Of a stretch of 60,000 bases of DNA, positions 1-14,800 are shown piece after piece. Each line of letters begins with the position of its first letter. Positions within the stretch are counted from its first letter, which is position 1. Source of the stretch: Liolophura sinensis (lineage: Eukaryota > Mollusca > Polyplacophora > Chitonida > Chitonidae); contig NC_088295.1 in the NCBI RefSeq assembly GCF_032854445.1, forward strand, positions 78,460,028 to 78,520,027. The letters are read 5' to 3'. The translations under genes were made by a program, and so were the position numbers. Below the pieces are notes generated by a model. It ran no database searches and was not told the DNA's origin. It saw only the letters and a program-made list of their open reading frames with translations.

Positions 1-109
1 GCAAAATGTCGAGAGAAACCACCGCTAAATGACCAACATATTAAGAAAATACATCGCTGTATGCCCAAAATGTTATTGAGCGTTGGTGTCATCTACCAAT
101 GTATCTCAC

Positions 110-357
110 CTGATTATCTGACAGACCTATCCAGTAGATGGAGCTTTTCCCGATGAGCATCACTTGGAGTAGAGCTTGCTCATATACACTTGTTATGGAC
201 ACTAAGTTTCCGCCATTTTGTGTACAGAAAGTGTTGGCCGCCTGCCAAGTCCTCGGTGTAGAATCGATTTTATAACAATTGTCCCCGTAGCCCACGTAAC
301 CCGGCTTCTGACAAAACGGTGGCTGTGGGGAAGCCCTTGGTATTGGAATGCTTGGAC
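110..357 (-). CDS. CTLD11, first part (lectin gene exon 39)
   Basis: One 248-base exon carries a Pro/Ser-rich linker (SIPIPRASPQPP) and then PFCQKPGY, DNCYKI, TWQAANTFCTQNGGNLVSI and YWIGLSDNQ. It ends in phase 0 at a GTGAGA donor (109-104). The second half of the domain must lie beyond the left edge. Linker, first half and the WIGL strand share one exon here, whereas other domains split them across two or three. Confidence 0.85.
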
Positions 358-2760
358 CTGTGGCGCAATGGAAATGTTATCAGTTAATATCAGTGAAAAG
401 TAGTTCTTTACCGTTTTGTAATAATAAGTTTACAGCGCAATGATAAAATCTCAAAGGCTATTTAACAACTTAACGAATAACAAAAATAAAAGGCCAGAGT
501 GCATAGAGAGTAAAACCTAAGCAGCGACGACAATGTGATAGTTGTCAAATGGTCGCATGTAACCGGTGAAATACGGCCTCAACGCCGACGGCTTGACGTG
601 ATTAACATTCGTTATTACAAATACTTTGCCAATCTGTACACAGATTTCATCAATGTTAAGTTACCATATAGAGCCCCACATACAACTTGGCAATAGTTAC
701 ATTATACCATTCTTCTTGAATAAAATAAACTAACAGACTACAGCAAAGAAAGTACATCAGACTTGTGACGGCAGTTGGAAAATGGCCACATGTAATTGTG
801 GAAATCGGACCTCTTGTATAGTTATCACAAGTAGGGCAACTTACACCATTATCCCCTAGACCCATGGCTTAAGCTGGATTAGGAAAAAAGGTGTAGTAAA
901 CTACCACATGGACTGTTTCTGTGGTTATGTCTTACTCTTGAAAGCCTCGCATACAAAGCTGGCACGCAAAGAACATTTAGCATCACTCCACCGACCGGCC
1001 TTCCAGTATTGAGGGTAGATCTGAACACAATCCTCCTGAAATGCAGTATACGTGGAATAATTATTCTTTTCACAGCACTTTCAAGGTACCAAAAATCTAA
1101 ACGACTGATTTGAAACCATTGATCTGGTTGTTTATCTTTAGTGATATTTTGTAGGTCATTAAACATATGCATGATTCATGTATGGTCTATAGTCGTCTCT
1201 TAAGTGAACGCATTTATCTTAGCTCATTGTTTTTGATGAATTAAAAGCAATGTTCAATTGTTCTCAAAAAGAGCACCTGATAAATTTGTCAACACTGAAG
1301 TCTCAACGGAATAACAAATCTTTCTCTTCATTTCATGGAATTGGTGTCTTACTATTTGGCCACTTTTGGCTGTTTTGGCCACTCCGTTTGGTTCTCCCCG
1401 GTCCCAGAAGGTAAATTTAACGTTGGAATTGTCGGTCCACACAAATCTATTTTCGGTCTGAATGTCGTTCAGACCAATCCATATCATGTTTTTTCGTCCA
1501 TTCAGCATACTGACCAGGACCTCTGAAGAAACAAGTGAAAGTCTCGTGAAACGCATGTCTTAGGTGATAAATGGTGTGGACATATGAATGTTGGCGAACA
1601 TCCAGTAATATTAAATATGCCGTCGCTATTTTAGCCAAGGTAAGGATAAAAACCCATTTTGTTGGTGGAAAAGTGCGACAGCATTAATTCGTCACTCACC
1701 CCGATAAACTGAATCACCAAAACCTAAAGCATGTCACTCACATGATTAACGACATTTCTTAAAATCAATTTGATGTAAATCAGAAAGCGCTTTAAAACCA
1801 AATTGATTTGGATGTACGGAAGCTTCCCACTCACGCATTTCTCTATAGTTGGCGATACTAGCCAGATCCGATTGGGCGTACATCTTCTGACACGCGGTTC
1901 GAGCACTCGTCCAGTTCAGCAGAGTGAAATCCGATGCCATTGTGAAACACTTGGAACTCCCTTGTATAATGAAACGAGTAATGCAAAAATATGCAAGTAA
2001 GAAATATGCATGTTACCAGTATGACCACATGGGTCAATACTGTGGAAAAGGCATAGCTGTAACAGTTTGTGTTCGAAGGACATAACAAAATCAATGTATG
2101 CATAAATGATCCTATTGCGAAACAATGACTAACTTTCTTCTATTGGCCCTGTTTGTCTCAAAAGAGATGGTGTTTATGTAAGATGTTTGTAACCGTGTCA
2201 ATAATGGGAATATTTTTTGATTTCGTCTGATGGCCCGAAACGTCCTCAAGTCAGTCATTTACATCATCATTATCATGTTATCCACTGATACGAGTCTTCC
2301 TTAATGTTATTATTTTCAAATGCCTATCAAATAACATGTAAATGACAACGTAATTACTAAACAAAAGCCTTTACATTTTTACCTGTAGTATTAATAGATG
2401 AAGTTGGTACTATCCCAGGAGATATGCCAGTTTAGCAACGGTTTACGTACATTTTTTGCCTTTAAGTGGCATCACAGCTCATTGTGATTACTTACAAGGC
2501 CCCAGGGCTGTGAATCCTGAGGGGCAGCCACCCTTAGTCACGGGAGTGGGCGCTAGAGTCTGTGCTGGGTGTTTACCATCTGGACGTTTACAGATGAAGT
2601 TTAGCTTCTGAGCACAGTTATTGTCGTTCCATTGACCTGGGGACAACAAGATCCTCTTTCACGGAAGGCACGGATACATTCAGGGTGTTCACGAAAGGTA
2701 CGGATACATTCAGGGTGTTCATGTTGCCCACTTTATGGCAGTCATATTGAACCAATGCTG

Positions 2761-2846
<86 letters not shown>

Positions 2847-5800
2847 ACCCAAGTTACTATTGCTCCATCGTGGCCAACTCTACCGTTGTTCTGGAACGAT
2901 AGCCCCACATGTGATGTATAGTGGTACTGGAGGTGTCACTTCCATGAATCCTGGGAAATTTTGTAATTTTCATGATTTTAAGTCAACTATAAATCCAGGC
3001 GTCGTAGAAGACATTCGCTTATCTGTTACTAACATAATAGATGCGTCATGTCATTTGCAACTTCCAAGTCATACCTAATGAAGAATCAACGGATCTTCTT
3101 CCTGAGATCTTACAAAATTTCCTTACCATTGTAATTGAATGTGTTGACACATCTCTCTCCTCCATACATGTCGTTAGGCTCGCGTGGAGCCCAGTTCTTA
3201 TAATCCAACGGGGTGCCATCTGTCCATCTGGTCACAACGGTCATCATGTGAGAATTAATGAGTATGCATCAAAACTTACCCTACGATAAACAAATCTGAT
3301 TATGACAACACTGATTACATCTCCGCAATTTTAAAATTATCTCTTAAAGGAAAGTTGACTTAACCACTAAACTTTAAATTTGATTCAAGTATATTTTACG
3401 GATAGGCACGAAAATTACAAAAGAACATCAAGCGATCAAATGTCTATTCATTTAATCTATGTTACCCACTCGTAGCTCTTTAGGTTCAGCTCATTCAACC
3501 CAATCCAGTAGTCCGTGCGATACAGCTTGGAAATCTGCAATAGTTCAGATGTGAAGGTTTATGAGATCCCTGTATCGATGGTCTTCAGCTTAGAAAAACT
3601 AATCGACTTTTGTCTGGTTCCAGCTAGTCGTCTAACATGTATTTTTATTTCGCTGCTACAGTCAGGCCCTTACTTCAAGAGGGTTCCAACTCAACTGCCG
3701 TTCTTTCGGCTGCCGCCTTGTTTTCATCTGACTCCCATACACAATGAACATAGCAATAACATATACATATAAGATAAGGCCTAATCCAACACATAGAGCT
3801 ATATCACACATGTTTATTTGATTTTACTCTCCATGATGAAGTCTATTGTACCGTAAATTCTTGAGTACTGCGTAAAACACCAATCAGATAAATAGATAAC
3901 TATTGTTTTCTGACACAAGATTTGGCTGATTGATGAAGGTACATGTACGTTGGAGCTGTATGTGGGGGGCCAGCGATGACAGTGTCATAATTGACAAATA
4001 GTCACAAGTAACGTGTCTAATCCGGGCTCCTTACCGATTACCTCAGCTAGGGTCTCACTCTAACTGATCATGTAAATGCTTAACTAGTAGCGACATACAC
4101 CATCCCTAACACCATGAGGCGTCATGTGATTGTTTACTGATTGTGATCATAACACATCATTTTGAATAATTCTAAACATTTGATGTGTAATAAATTGTAA
4201 TTAACATCGCTGCATTTGTGTCATAATTTTTACTAAAACCATTTCGCCAGGGTAGGTATATTACTATTTAACAATTTCCGCGAACAGTTAAAATAAAGCC
4301 CAAACAGAGGTAAACTGACCATCGGCCGGCTTTCACCGGTCAGTGAGTGTAAACATCTGCCAGTGTCAGACTGTTGTCGCTGCCCTGAATTTACCCTTTA
4401 TACTGTCATATCGTCCGCTGATAACTCACCAGACTGATGACAAAGTCATTCTCCTCCTTTGTGTGGATACTGGCCAGTTCGCCGCCATTTTTCAAGCAAT
4501 AGTTTCTGGCGTCATACCACGTCATTTCCTGTCCGTAATAACTGTAGTAATAGCACGTGTTGTTGTAGCTGTACCAGCCTGACGAGGTGCACGTGGCGGC
4601 TGACAGGAGGGAATAGCGAATATCGTTGACAGTGAGCACAGAATAATTACTAAAAATTCGTGCCAAACTACACCTGGCATTTACAACCAAGAGGGTATTC
4701 CAAATCAAGTAATTACGTGTTAAAATTTATCTTGTAGAACAAAATGTGCTTCATGAAAACGTTGTTTAATGAATCCGTCTGTTCACAGATGTTGTAACAC
4801 TCGGGCTGGTTGGGTAACGGTTAAACAAAAATACAAATTTGACTTACGATTGGTGAATGTCTGGGGATTGATAGTTGTTCGAACACGGAGACCTGCACGA
4901 CGATAAATGCACGTAAAGAAATGAATGCTTGCAAACATTTGCAAAAACGTGAAATAAAAATCTACTGCAAACTGGTGACACGAACACAAAAATATTTTCT
5001 CACAGTTACAGTTATCAATGATTATTACACTATAATAAGGAGAGGACCAGGAGCCTCTCACCAATGCGATTGCTGTGAGTTCAGATTCAGCTCATGCTGG
5101 CTTCCTCTACGGCCGTACGTGGGAAGGTATACCAACACCCTGCGAATGGTCGTATGTTTCCCCCGTGCTCTGCCCGGTTTTCTCCCATCATAATGCTGGC
5201 TGCCGTCGTATAAGTGAAATATTTTTTGAGTACGGCGTAAAACACCAATCGAATAAAATAAATAAAGTTAGACGTTGTGCTGTAATGAAAATTTTGTTTA
5301 GCATTTCGTGGATCATCGGTTCCAAATGTACGTGGACTGACAAACCTTTTTTAATTTTGCAGATGAAGTTTTTGCTGAGGGCACAGATAGCGTCATTCCA
5401 CTTGACACTGTCTTTGTTAAACTCCACACAGTCCTCCTGATTATTGTGGTTGTTGGGCTGGTTGTCGGCCCAGTTCACGTAGTCATTAGGAGTTCCGTCA
5501 CTCCATTCATAACCTGCACAGACAAGGATAAATGTTAAGTATAAACTTTTACATATATACAGCAGTCTGCTTGATACTTTCTTCAAATTCTTTAAAAGTG
5601 TCCAACTGCCTAACATTCGGATTTCAGATAATATCATTTAATGCAAATGTTGAGCGTTGGTGTGAATTTATTCTTCTGGGAATTATTTAGATACAGATCC
5701 TACCATAATGTCAATGCATTATTGACTACATTAAACAACACTTAACCCTATGGTATCCGTTCTTTGACGGCAGTCAGTATTTCTTACTGTTGCATTATTA

Positions 5801-8800
5801 AAGGCAAGATAATATGTGATAGAAGTGACTCTCATTATTGTTCTCATTGTCTAGAATGAGACTACTTATTCGAACACTTGGCATTATACTATACTACCTT
5901 CCTGGACAGCTCTGTCATTCATCCCAGTCCAATAGGTCCCAGGCTGTAGGTACTTCATAAATCTGAAACACGAAGTTTTGTGCGCACTAAAGTCTTATCA
6001 AAGATCTCTAAACCATATCCTTATTTACAGCATAGTACTTTTCTTCCAACAAATATAAGCTCTGTGATTACCAGTGACCAGTGACTATATAAGAGATGTG
6101 AATATACAGTAATAATACCCGCCACGGGCACTTCTGCAGCTGGGTATCGTTAACCTAAATCTTATTTTGGGTGACTTAGGAAACTGAGCCAAGTTGTACG
6201 AAACTGTATTATAGTCTATATGTTTTAGCCATTCCCATATATTCAGATGACTGTAAAATCAAACCAAAATGGCTTTTAGTCAGTGACATCTAACAATCCA
6301 AGCTCTACACATTGATATGTAAGACATCCACATACTTACAAAGGAAATGCAGTTAGAATAATTTTTCTAATATATAATTTTAAAAAGCAAGTTGTATGGT
6401 AGGCAATGGGCGTGGAGATTAACTTGTACAATGGCCGCACCAACGAGCACACAGACTATATTGTTTTAATTTTCTGACATCCATCTCTAAATCCATACTA
6501 CCGCGAGATCATATACTACAAGGGATAAAATAAAATTTATTTATTAACGTTACATTATACTAAACGAGGGAACAATTTCAAACAGTGCAGTCTCAGAAAC
6601 AGGGTATTTATAGCAGTTTAGGTAACTGGTGTCGCCGTCCATCAAAACATGTTGAACTCCGCCTAATATCCAGCATGCCACTGGGTTTGAATAATTGTGA
6701 CCTCACCAGAAGTAATGATTTCTTGTCATCGCAACCGCGTTTATTTGCTTTAACATTATGAATGACAAAAAGTATTCTAACTTCATTTTCCTTGCAAGAA
6801 TATGAACTTCAAAATATTCATTTGTAGAGACTGTGATGTTACGTGTCACTGATTAAAGACAATTTTGGTAGCGAGTATGAGACCATAGCAATTAAGCTTC
6901 GTATTAAGTTTAGAACACCCAGTCTAGCTGACATGAAATTCAGCAATAACACAAACCTGATTGTTATTTGTTTAATTCCACTGGTTGTTTTCAATTCCCT
7001 TCCGTTTTCTACACAAATGACAGAAGCAGAGGCTTACTTGAGTACAGTAGAGAGTATGAACTGCTCCTCGTCATCGCTGTGTATACTGGCCAGATTAGCA
7101 CCGTAAGCACGACAGTAATCACGTGCCTCGGTCCACGTCTTCCTCAGGTGGGTTTCGTAGGCGTAATACCCCTGGTAAAAATAGGGGAAACATCTTCTGT
7201 CACGGAACAAAGCAAGATCACAATGTATCCGTTTAGCAGAATACATACATATGCACTGAGCCTTAATCAAATTTTCCAAGTCGGGTCACACCAAAGACTT
7301 GGTACGTGTGGGCGTCTTACTTGTCCCTCGGAACTGAGAGGTTTGATCGAGGAGCCATGACTGTTTGGCCCGGTGGATGATGGATTTCAAATTAGATCCT
7401 TTCAATATGCTACAACGAAAGCAATGACTGCTCAGTTCTGACTGCTGCGAAAAAAGTACGACTCTTCCAGTTAATACGCAATTTATGAAGACATGAAAAG
7501 GCGTGTGACTAGAATGTTAATCCGAACAGGATATTCCCTACGATCTGCCCTGCTTCCATTACAGTGACTTGGCTGGTTGCATTTCTGCGCTGTCACCTTA
7601 TGGCAGTGGGGTCCACCAGCCCTGTACAAAAGTTTATTTATTTTTTATTTCACAGGTGTTTTACGCTGAATTTTTCACTTGTACGACGGTGGCCAGCATT
7701 ATGGCGGGAGAAAATTGGCCGGAGAGGACTCGAACTCACAGCGACCACATCATTTGGTGAGAGGCTCCCGGGTCATTACGCTGCGCTTGCGCGCTAACTA
7801 ACTGTGCCACGGTGGCCCCTCTGTACAACGAGAAGCAAATCTTGTAACACATGGAACAACAGTGCCCTCTACCTATTTGAAAAACAATGTCAGCTATGAT
7901 TATTCATGATTACTGGTGTTGGTCTTGAGATAAGTGGTGTCGTTACTTAAGTAGGTAGAGGGCACCGCTGTTTTGTGAGTTTCAAGATTTGCTTCCCGTG
8001 ACAGAGGTCTGGAGAAGCTCTTTGATTACCTTGTAACAGTAGCCATTGAACTCGTTCCACTCGGCGGGACAGTTTGGTTGGACGGTGGGTCGGGTTGTTG
8101 TGGGAGGGTTAGTGAAACCCTTCCGTGAGTACTCGCACACGAACTGATTTCTCTCTGTGCATTTCCGGTTTGACCAAAGACCAACAGGTCGACTTGTAGT
8201 CACGGCGATGCATGTCGCTTTCTCTTTCCCTGTAAAATCCCAAAGAGAACACAGTTCAGAATGTTTGTATGTTCATCTTTTCGTCTTACATCATGGTAGA
8301 TTTACTTAAACTTTCCACATAAAGGTTAACTATCATAGTTGTATTTATTTCACGAGTCCTTGGCTTGGTTACTTATAATTCGTCATGCGAGATGTGAAAT
8401 GTTCGTTACTTTCTATACCACGATGCGAGTTTTTCAAGTGATTTATTGATATAACTAGTTTTCGGAAGTCATCAACTGAACAGTCTCATTTGAGCTAGAA
8501 ACTGCAAGCTTTAGTTAAAGACTGTTTGATGACCTTACCACTGTGTTTTCTGTCCCAGTTTGTGTAGTGGATGCGGGATCCACTTGACCAACGCACGCGC
8601 CCTGGTCTGGAAGTATCGCTCAAGCCAATCCACCAGTTACCTGCCCTTGATGCCAGTTCGCTCGATACGAACGACTGTACGTATCTGAGGTAGTTAAATG
8701 CATGCACAATTCAGGGACTCGGAGATTTTATATGCTTAGTTACGACGTTAGGGTTTTAAGATTTTAGTATCAGATCTAAGACAATGAAGAGAGCGTCCAA

Positions 8801-11800
8801 CACAAAACACATTTACGAGTGAAATCGGGTACTCTGGTTACAGGTCCGAAGCATTCGTCAAAGTGTTTGTTAAACAACACTTAAATAAAGAAACCGTTAC
8901 AATTCTGAAACAATTCAGTTGTATCTCACATAATTCTTATATCTCAATGAGTTATATCTCAACATTAAGAAATAAATAATAATTTGTCTCTGGTTCTCTT
9001 GTTGATCCAAGCAATCACAAATACAATGACATTTACATGAATGAAGAACAAATATTGACAAAAAGGTTGCATACCCAAAGGTTCACCTTCAAGTAATCAC
9101 TTAATCGAGAAAAGCCAGGAAATTCCTTCCGTAAATATATACTTGAAACCACTAAGTCAAGTGCAACCCAAACAGAGAACCACTCTCTTCGATAATTCAA
9201 AAAATCAGTGTTTAACTCTGGGAAAATAATGCAGTTAAGGAACACTGGGTTTTACTATCAGGAACTACCTGTCATTGATGGTAACAAGGTGCCCTTTTTT
9301 CGACGTGCAGTATTTTTCTGCGGCTGCCCACGTGTATCGTCTTGCCACAAACTGATAACAACTGCCGTAATATCCCAGGGCTCCCTACAACATCACGGTT
9401 ATTTAATTACATGAATTTACTATATACAATGTCTGCAACCAGTATATTTACTTCTGTCTTGTTGGCTGCATATAAGTGAGTGAACGAGTGCTTGGGGTTT
9501 AACGTCGTACTTAAAATTTTTCAGTCATATGACGACGTAGGAATCCTTACAGTGCATGCAATGTGCCCGTTTGTTGCAGGACGGATTTCCACCCTTCTTT
9601 TATCTAGTGCAGCTTCACTGAGACCACTTACCGAAGGCAAGTAAGCTGCCCCGCCCGAGCCATTACACTGATACGGGTCAACCAGTCGTTGCACTATCCC
9701 CTTCATGCTGACTGCATGTAAGTGTAAAGCGACAGGAGGAGTAGCACAATTCCAAGGCTAGCCTCAACAGTATAACCCGTCGATTACCTTCGGGAACTGC
9801 CCGGTTTCCGTCCACATTAATGATAGTTGGCGTGTAAGTGAAATACTCTTGAGTGTCGCGCAAAACACCGGTCAAATAAAAAAATAAAAAAAATAAAAAA
9901 ACAAACAAATAAATAAATAAATAACAGTCTAGCCCTACCAACTCGCTAATCGAAGCTTTGATGTTTACCTTCGGATTTCTTTCTAACAAGATAAGCTAAC
10001 AGTTAACAGTATTTGGGTTTTACTTGAAATACTAATTCTTAATACTAAGAAACAAACACAACATAATTTTAACAGATCCCTGTGAGCGCTTCAACACGAT
10101 CTCACTTTCCCTCAGGTTATAACATGGCGAATTGGCGAAACTGTTAAGGTTAGCCCTACAAAATGTGTTGCAGGAAGACGAGGTCAGTTCATAAGTGAGA
10201 CACAGAAAAACGATATTTTAAACAATGTACTTGACATGAGATGCAGAGAGCTATTAACCAGTGCCGTAGATTGGATACAGGCCTATGATACCAAACGTGC
10301 AGAGTGAAGAAAACAAAAAAGCAGACACAAAAACAGTCCAAGGAAGTTTCTGTAAAGCAATGATCAGTAAAACGCACTATTTTTTCAACTGGCAATTTTC
10401 ACAGTGAGAGTGATACAATTAACGTATTGAACCTTAGTAAGATTTGCGAACACTGCGAGTGAATCTATAAGTATTCAGGGCTATTACATGTCACGGTTAC
10501 GTAGGTTTTATATATTCTTGTGTGTGTGTGTGTGTGTGTCGTAGGCTTTATCGTTTTAGATCGTAAATAAAAGATGATAAATGAACATACTCTTTTAACG
10601 GAAAACAGTTAAAAAAGAATAAAAGCGAGAAAGAATGATTGCCAAGGTATAAGAGAGATTTACAGCACAGAGAGCAAAACCAGAAAAACGATGATAGTAT
10701 GATATCTGGCCAAAATAATCACATATATTTTCGCTGAAATACGGCCTCTTGACATTTTAGCTCCGTTAGGGTTGTATTCTAACGATACCACATGTTCCTC
10801 TAGAATTTGCTGCAGACACCTGACAACTGCTATTTAACACTATACTCACATAAGAACAGCCGTTTAACATAGGGGACCTGGTCGTCTTTGGCATCACGTA
10901 TTGACGTGCCTCACAAATGAATCCCTTCACAGAGTTATCTGCGCAGACATAATCCAACCAGCCCCAACCCTAAAACCAGAAATAATCGCATTTACGCCAT
11001 TCCTCGCTTATGTCAATTGCATCTGCTGGAGAAAAGATGTATACATGAAAGGGTTAACTGTGAAGTTTTGAATATCATTGCGTGAAGCGTGAGTGTAAAC
11101 CTCTCCTTAAGTATTCTCTATGTGTGTAGCACTCTCATGTCAACATAGGCAAAAGAAATACTCTTTTTTATTGTCACAACTACTTGCAAACCGAGGCTCA
11201 GTAGGTATCAGAAATTTTAAATTAGAATAAAACAGTTTCCTTGGCCATACTGATAACTGATTCTACATACACTGGAAGTCATCTCGCTGGTGGAGTGATC
11301 TAAACCAGCATAACAGTGGTATTGCCACTTTGCACGAAAGTCGAGATATTTTCTGGTACCTACTGGGCTTCTCCCCTCGTTCACACTGACACTTGAATGA
11401 AATCCCTTTGAATACGGTCTTACAACAATATACAGTGCAAAAAATAATAAATAAACAGTTGTATATAAAAGACACTGGTTTCTCCTGATAACTCAGTACA
11501 GTTACCACAGACAGATATGCCTTACACGTAATGCCACGCAATCTTCTCTGGCGCCATGATAATTGTTCGGTTCCCCTTTGGCCCAGTTCGTGTACACGAC
11601 AGGACTATCGTCAGACCATTCAAAATTCATCTGGTTCTTCTGATCATTTAAGCCAATCCACACTCCTCCGCCATCTACGAATGACAAAGATCACGTGAAT
11701 GTACCCATGGAAATTTCTAAAGAAAGACGTTTTTTCGGTCATTTTTTTTGAGAGTTTATCAATTCTTTGGCAATAAAATGTAGTAGCAAGGCACATTAGC

Positions 11801-14800
11801 AAAATTAGTGCTTTTATCAGGTAGTCCCATTTAAGTGGGGGTGAAAGCGATTATCTGATGATGCTTTATCTGAAATCTTAAAAAAAAAATGTTTTTTTTT
11901 TCCAAATTACAGTCTATCATAGACGTAATCGTTAGCAAAACGGCCTTCTCTTATTTCATTTGGAACCTTCGAATACAAATAAGGATGTTTTCACGAAAAA
12001 TTTCATAGAGTGTATTCACTTTCACATTATTTCACACTCAGTCGAGTGCGATACTTACACGTTCGCGTTTTAGTGCTGATGTAGTTATTCTCGGCCTTGC
12101 TCTGGACACTGACCAAATCGCCGCCATGTAAGCGACAGTAAGACAGTGCAGTTTGCCACGACCCCGACTGTTTCTTGAACATGTAGCATTTGTTCTGGTA
12201 GGAAGTAAAGCCAGATGGGCAGCCCAGGTATTTTCCAGCTGAAATATGATTAAAGACTTTCTGCGAAAGGCAATTTCTTCCTATGATTAACTACAGGACG
12301 TAAAGGCTATTGACCTGATGACAATGCTCCGTCATTTCACCCTGTAATATACTGGATGTCAGGATTACACGTTATACAAAAAGTATAAAATAATATATGA
12401 GAACTATGAGGAGTTGCTACCTGGTCAAATCATATTTACTAACCTTAGGATTCCTTCCTCTACTAATAATCCCGAAGAAAGTTGTAACTATATCATTCTT
12501 GCTGTCACTTAATGTCAGTGAAGTTTATATTTATTTATATCAATCTGAGAAATGGTTGTAGTCAAATTACATTTACTCAAGATAAGTGTGAAATATGAAT
12601 GCAAACTTACCTGGCGCGGTGACCGGCGTGGTGGCTGGGCTCTGGGTGGCGGCCTTGGCTGAAAGCAAACACTGGGTGATATCACTTCGGTGTGAAGGTC
12701 AGTCAGATTTATTCCATTTCACCTTCTCTGATTGAATAATGGCGTTTATGACATCAAACCTTGCACATTATAGACCCAGTAATATGATGTGGTTTTGGCT
12801 CACTGTAGAGTCAAAGAGGAACAGTATCCATCAGCAGCCTAAATAAGTAGGAAATGGAACTTACATGCTTTCTTGCATATGAAGCCGTATCTTGCAAAGC
12901 AACCGTCATCGTCCCACATCCCTGAGCTGGCAATGACTCGTCCACAGTCTTGGTTGTTGTTGAAGTCATCTGGCTGCCCTGAAATCAACATTACCGAGCA
13001 ACATAAAACATTAGTGTCTGTGAAAATAAGAAAATTGACACAGTGGCTCAAGTATCAGTAATACAGGCAATAAAAATGGATTTTAAATATTATTGAAAGA
13101 TATAGAACACTATGAGGGGTCAAAATAACATTTAATCAGGAATTATCGATATGAATAAATATTTATTGATATTGCTACATATTTATCGATATTCATACTT
13201 TTAAATGTTTTTTTTACACTTTTTGCTTTTATTTAATTTGATTCAATTAAATTTTTCATTTAGTCGATAACCAGTATACAGAATGTAAATGGGGAAAACT
13301 GTCACCAAACTACTTTCCTACAATGAAGAAATAACTTTTACTTGTGCCCCGTTAAACACTGAATAGAATCTGTCGTTCGGTATATTCTGGGTCGAGTTAT
13401 TTTCTTGGACATTTATTGGCAGAGCTTGTCAGGATTTAGCCTTTGTGTCTCACCCGCCGCCCAGTTAAGAAAGGAGAAGGCCGATCCGTCTGCCCACATC
13501 CAGCCTCCTTCAGAACTCTCATCAGTAGCCCCAATCCAGTAACTGCCGGATGTCAATCCCTTGATCCTCGCTGGAAGGAAATGATTACTAGATCATTCCA
13601 TTCTTACACAACACTTGTGTCAAAGGGTGTGTTCTATACAGATTCCTGTCAATCCCATATCTACATTGTCACTTGCCGCCAAAGCTGAACGATCTTCTGT
13701 TCCTTATTCCATATTAACTCAGAATGACAGCGTATCAAATTAATCATCTTGCTTTGAACTAAATCAGATTTTATCATGTTAAAGCTTAATGTGTTTTCCT
13801 TTTATGGCACCCTATATATACAGCCATTCTTAATCCATGAGATTTTTGTCAAACATAAAATGTCTAACACACTGCTCATTAGAAGTGTTTTCTTTTTTTT
13901 TTTTAGTTTTTCATCTTTCGTGCTAAGTTCGGTTGAAAGTCCAATAAAAATACTTTACTGTACACATTCCTGGTTTGTTTGTTTGATTGGTGTTTTACGC
14001 CGTAATCAAGAATATTTCACTTATACGACGACGGCCAGCATTATGGTGGGTGGAAACTGGGCAGAGCCAGGGGGAACCCCACGACCATCCGCAGGTTGCT
14101 GGAGGACCTCCCCACATAAGGCAGGTGAGGAAGCCAGCATGAGCTGTACTTGAACTGACAGCGACCGCACTTGTAAGAGACTCCTGGGTCATTACGCTGT
14201 GCTAGCGCGCTAACTAACTGAGCCACGGAGGCCCCGTACACACATTCCTGGTAGATTTGCTATAAACCATACCCTCTATGTAATTCTGTTCAGCCAGGCT
14301 TCGGATACTGGCCAGGTCTCCACCCTGTTGCTGACACATCTGCCTGGCGTTCTGGAAAGTATACTGTTCCGATCGGAACTGATAACAGTTCCCGAGGGCC
14401 GAGTGTTCCTCCCAGAACGGCCCACAGTTCGCCGTCCAACTGGCTGAAACCAAAGGTAAAAGTGTCTACTAAATAGGAGTAAACGGACAGATTTAGTGCC
14501 TTCGCAAATCATCGAATCAAATTAGGAAGATAGTGGAAATGGCCCTAGCGGTTTCAGTAGTGTGTATCTGCAGAATTTCTGTAGCTGACTCTTACCAAAA
14601 TTCATGGGCTCTGGCAGTTCAAAACTTAAAAAAAAAAAAAAACAAAAGTGGGGAATTCAAACTCTGGGCCATTTCATTTGTCTCCAGTAAATCGCGATTA
14701 AATTGATGTTGAAGACTGACCAACAACCTTATGGAACACCATAAAAATGGTGTGTCTAGGAGACTTACACCCTTTCCCATCATCAAAAATATTTTATAAA

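Noticed and set aside
2632-3078. 148-codon plus-strand open frame with a Tyr-Ile run
   Set aside because: It is driven by the (TA)n tract and overlaps lectin exon 35 on the opposite strand.
5188-5637. Minus-strand 149-codon open frame taken as one gene
   Set aside because: Only 5346-5513 is lectin coding; the rest is intron and a SINE-A copy read in frame.
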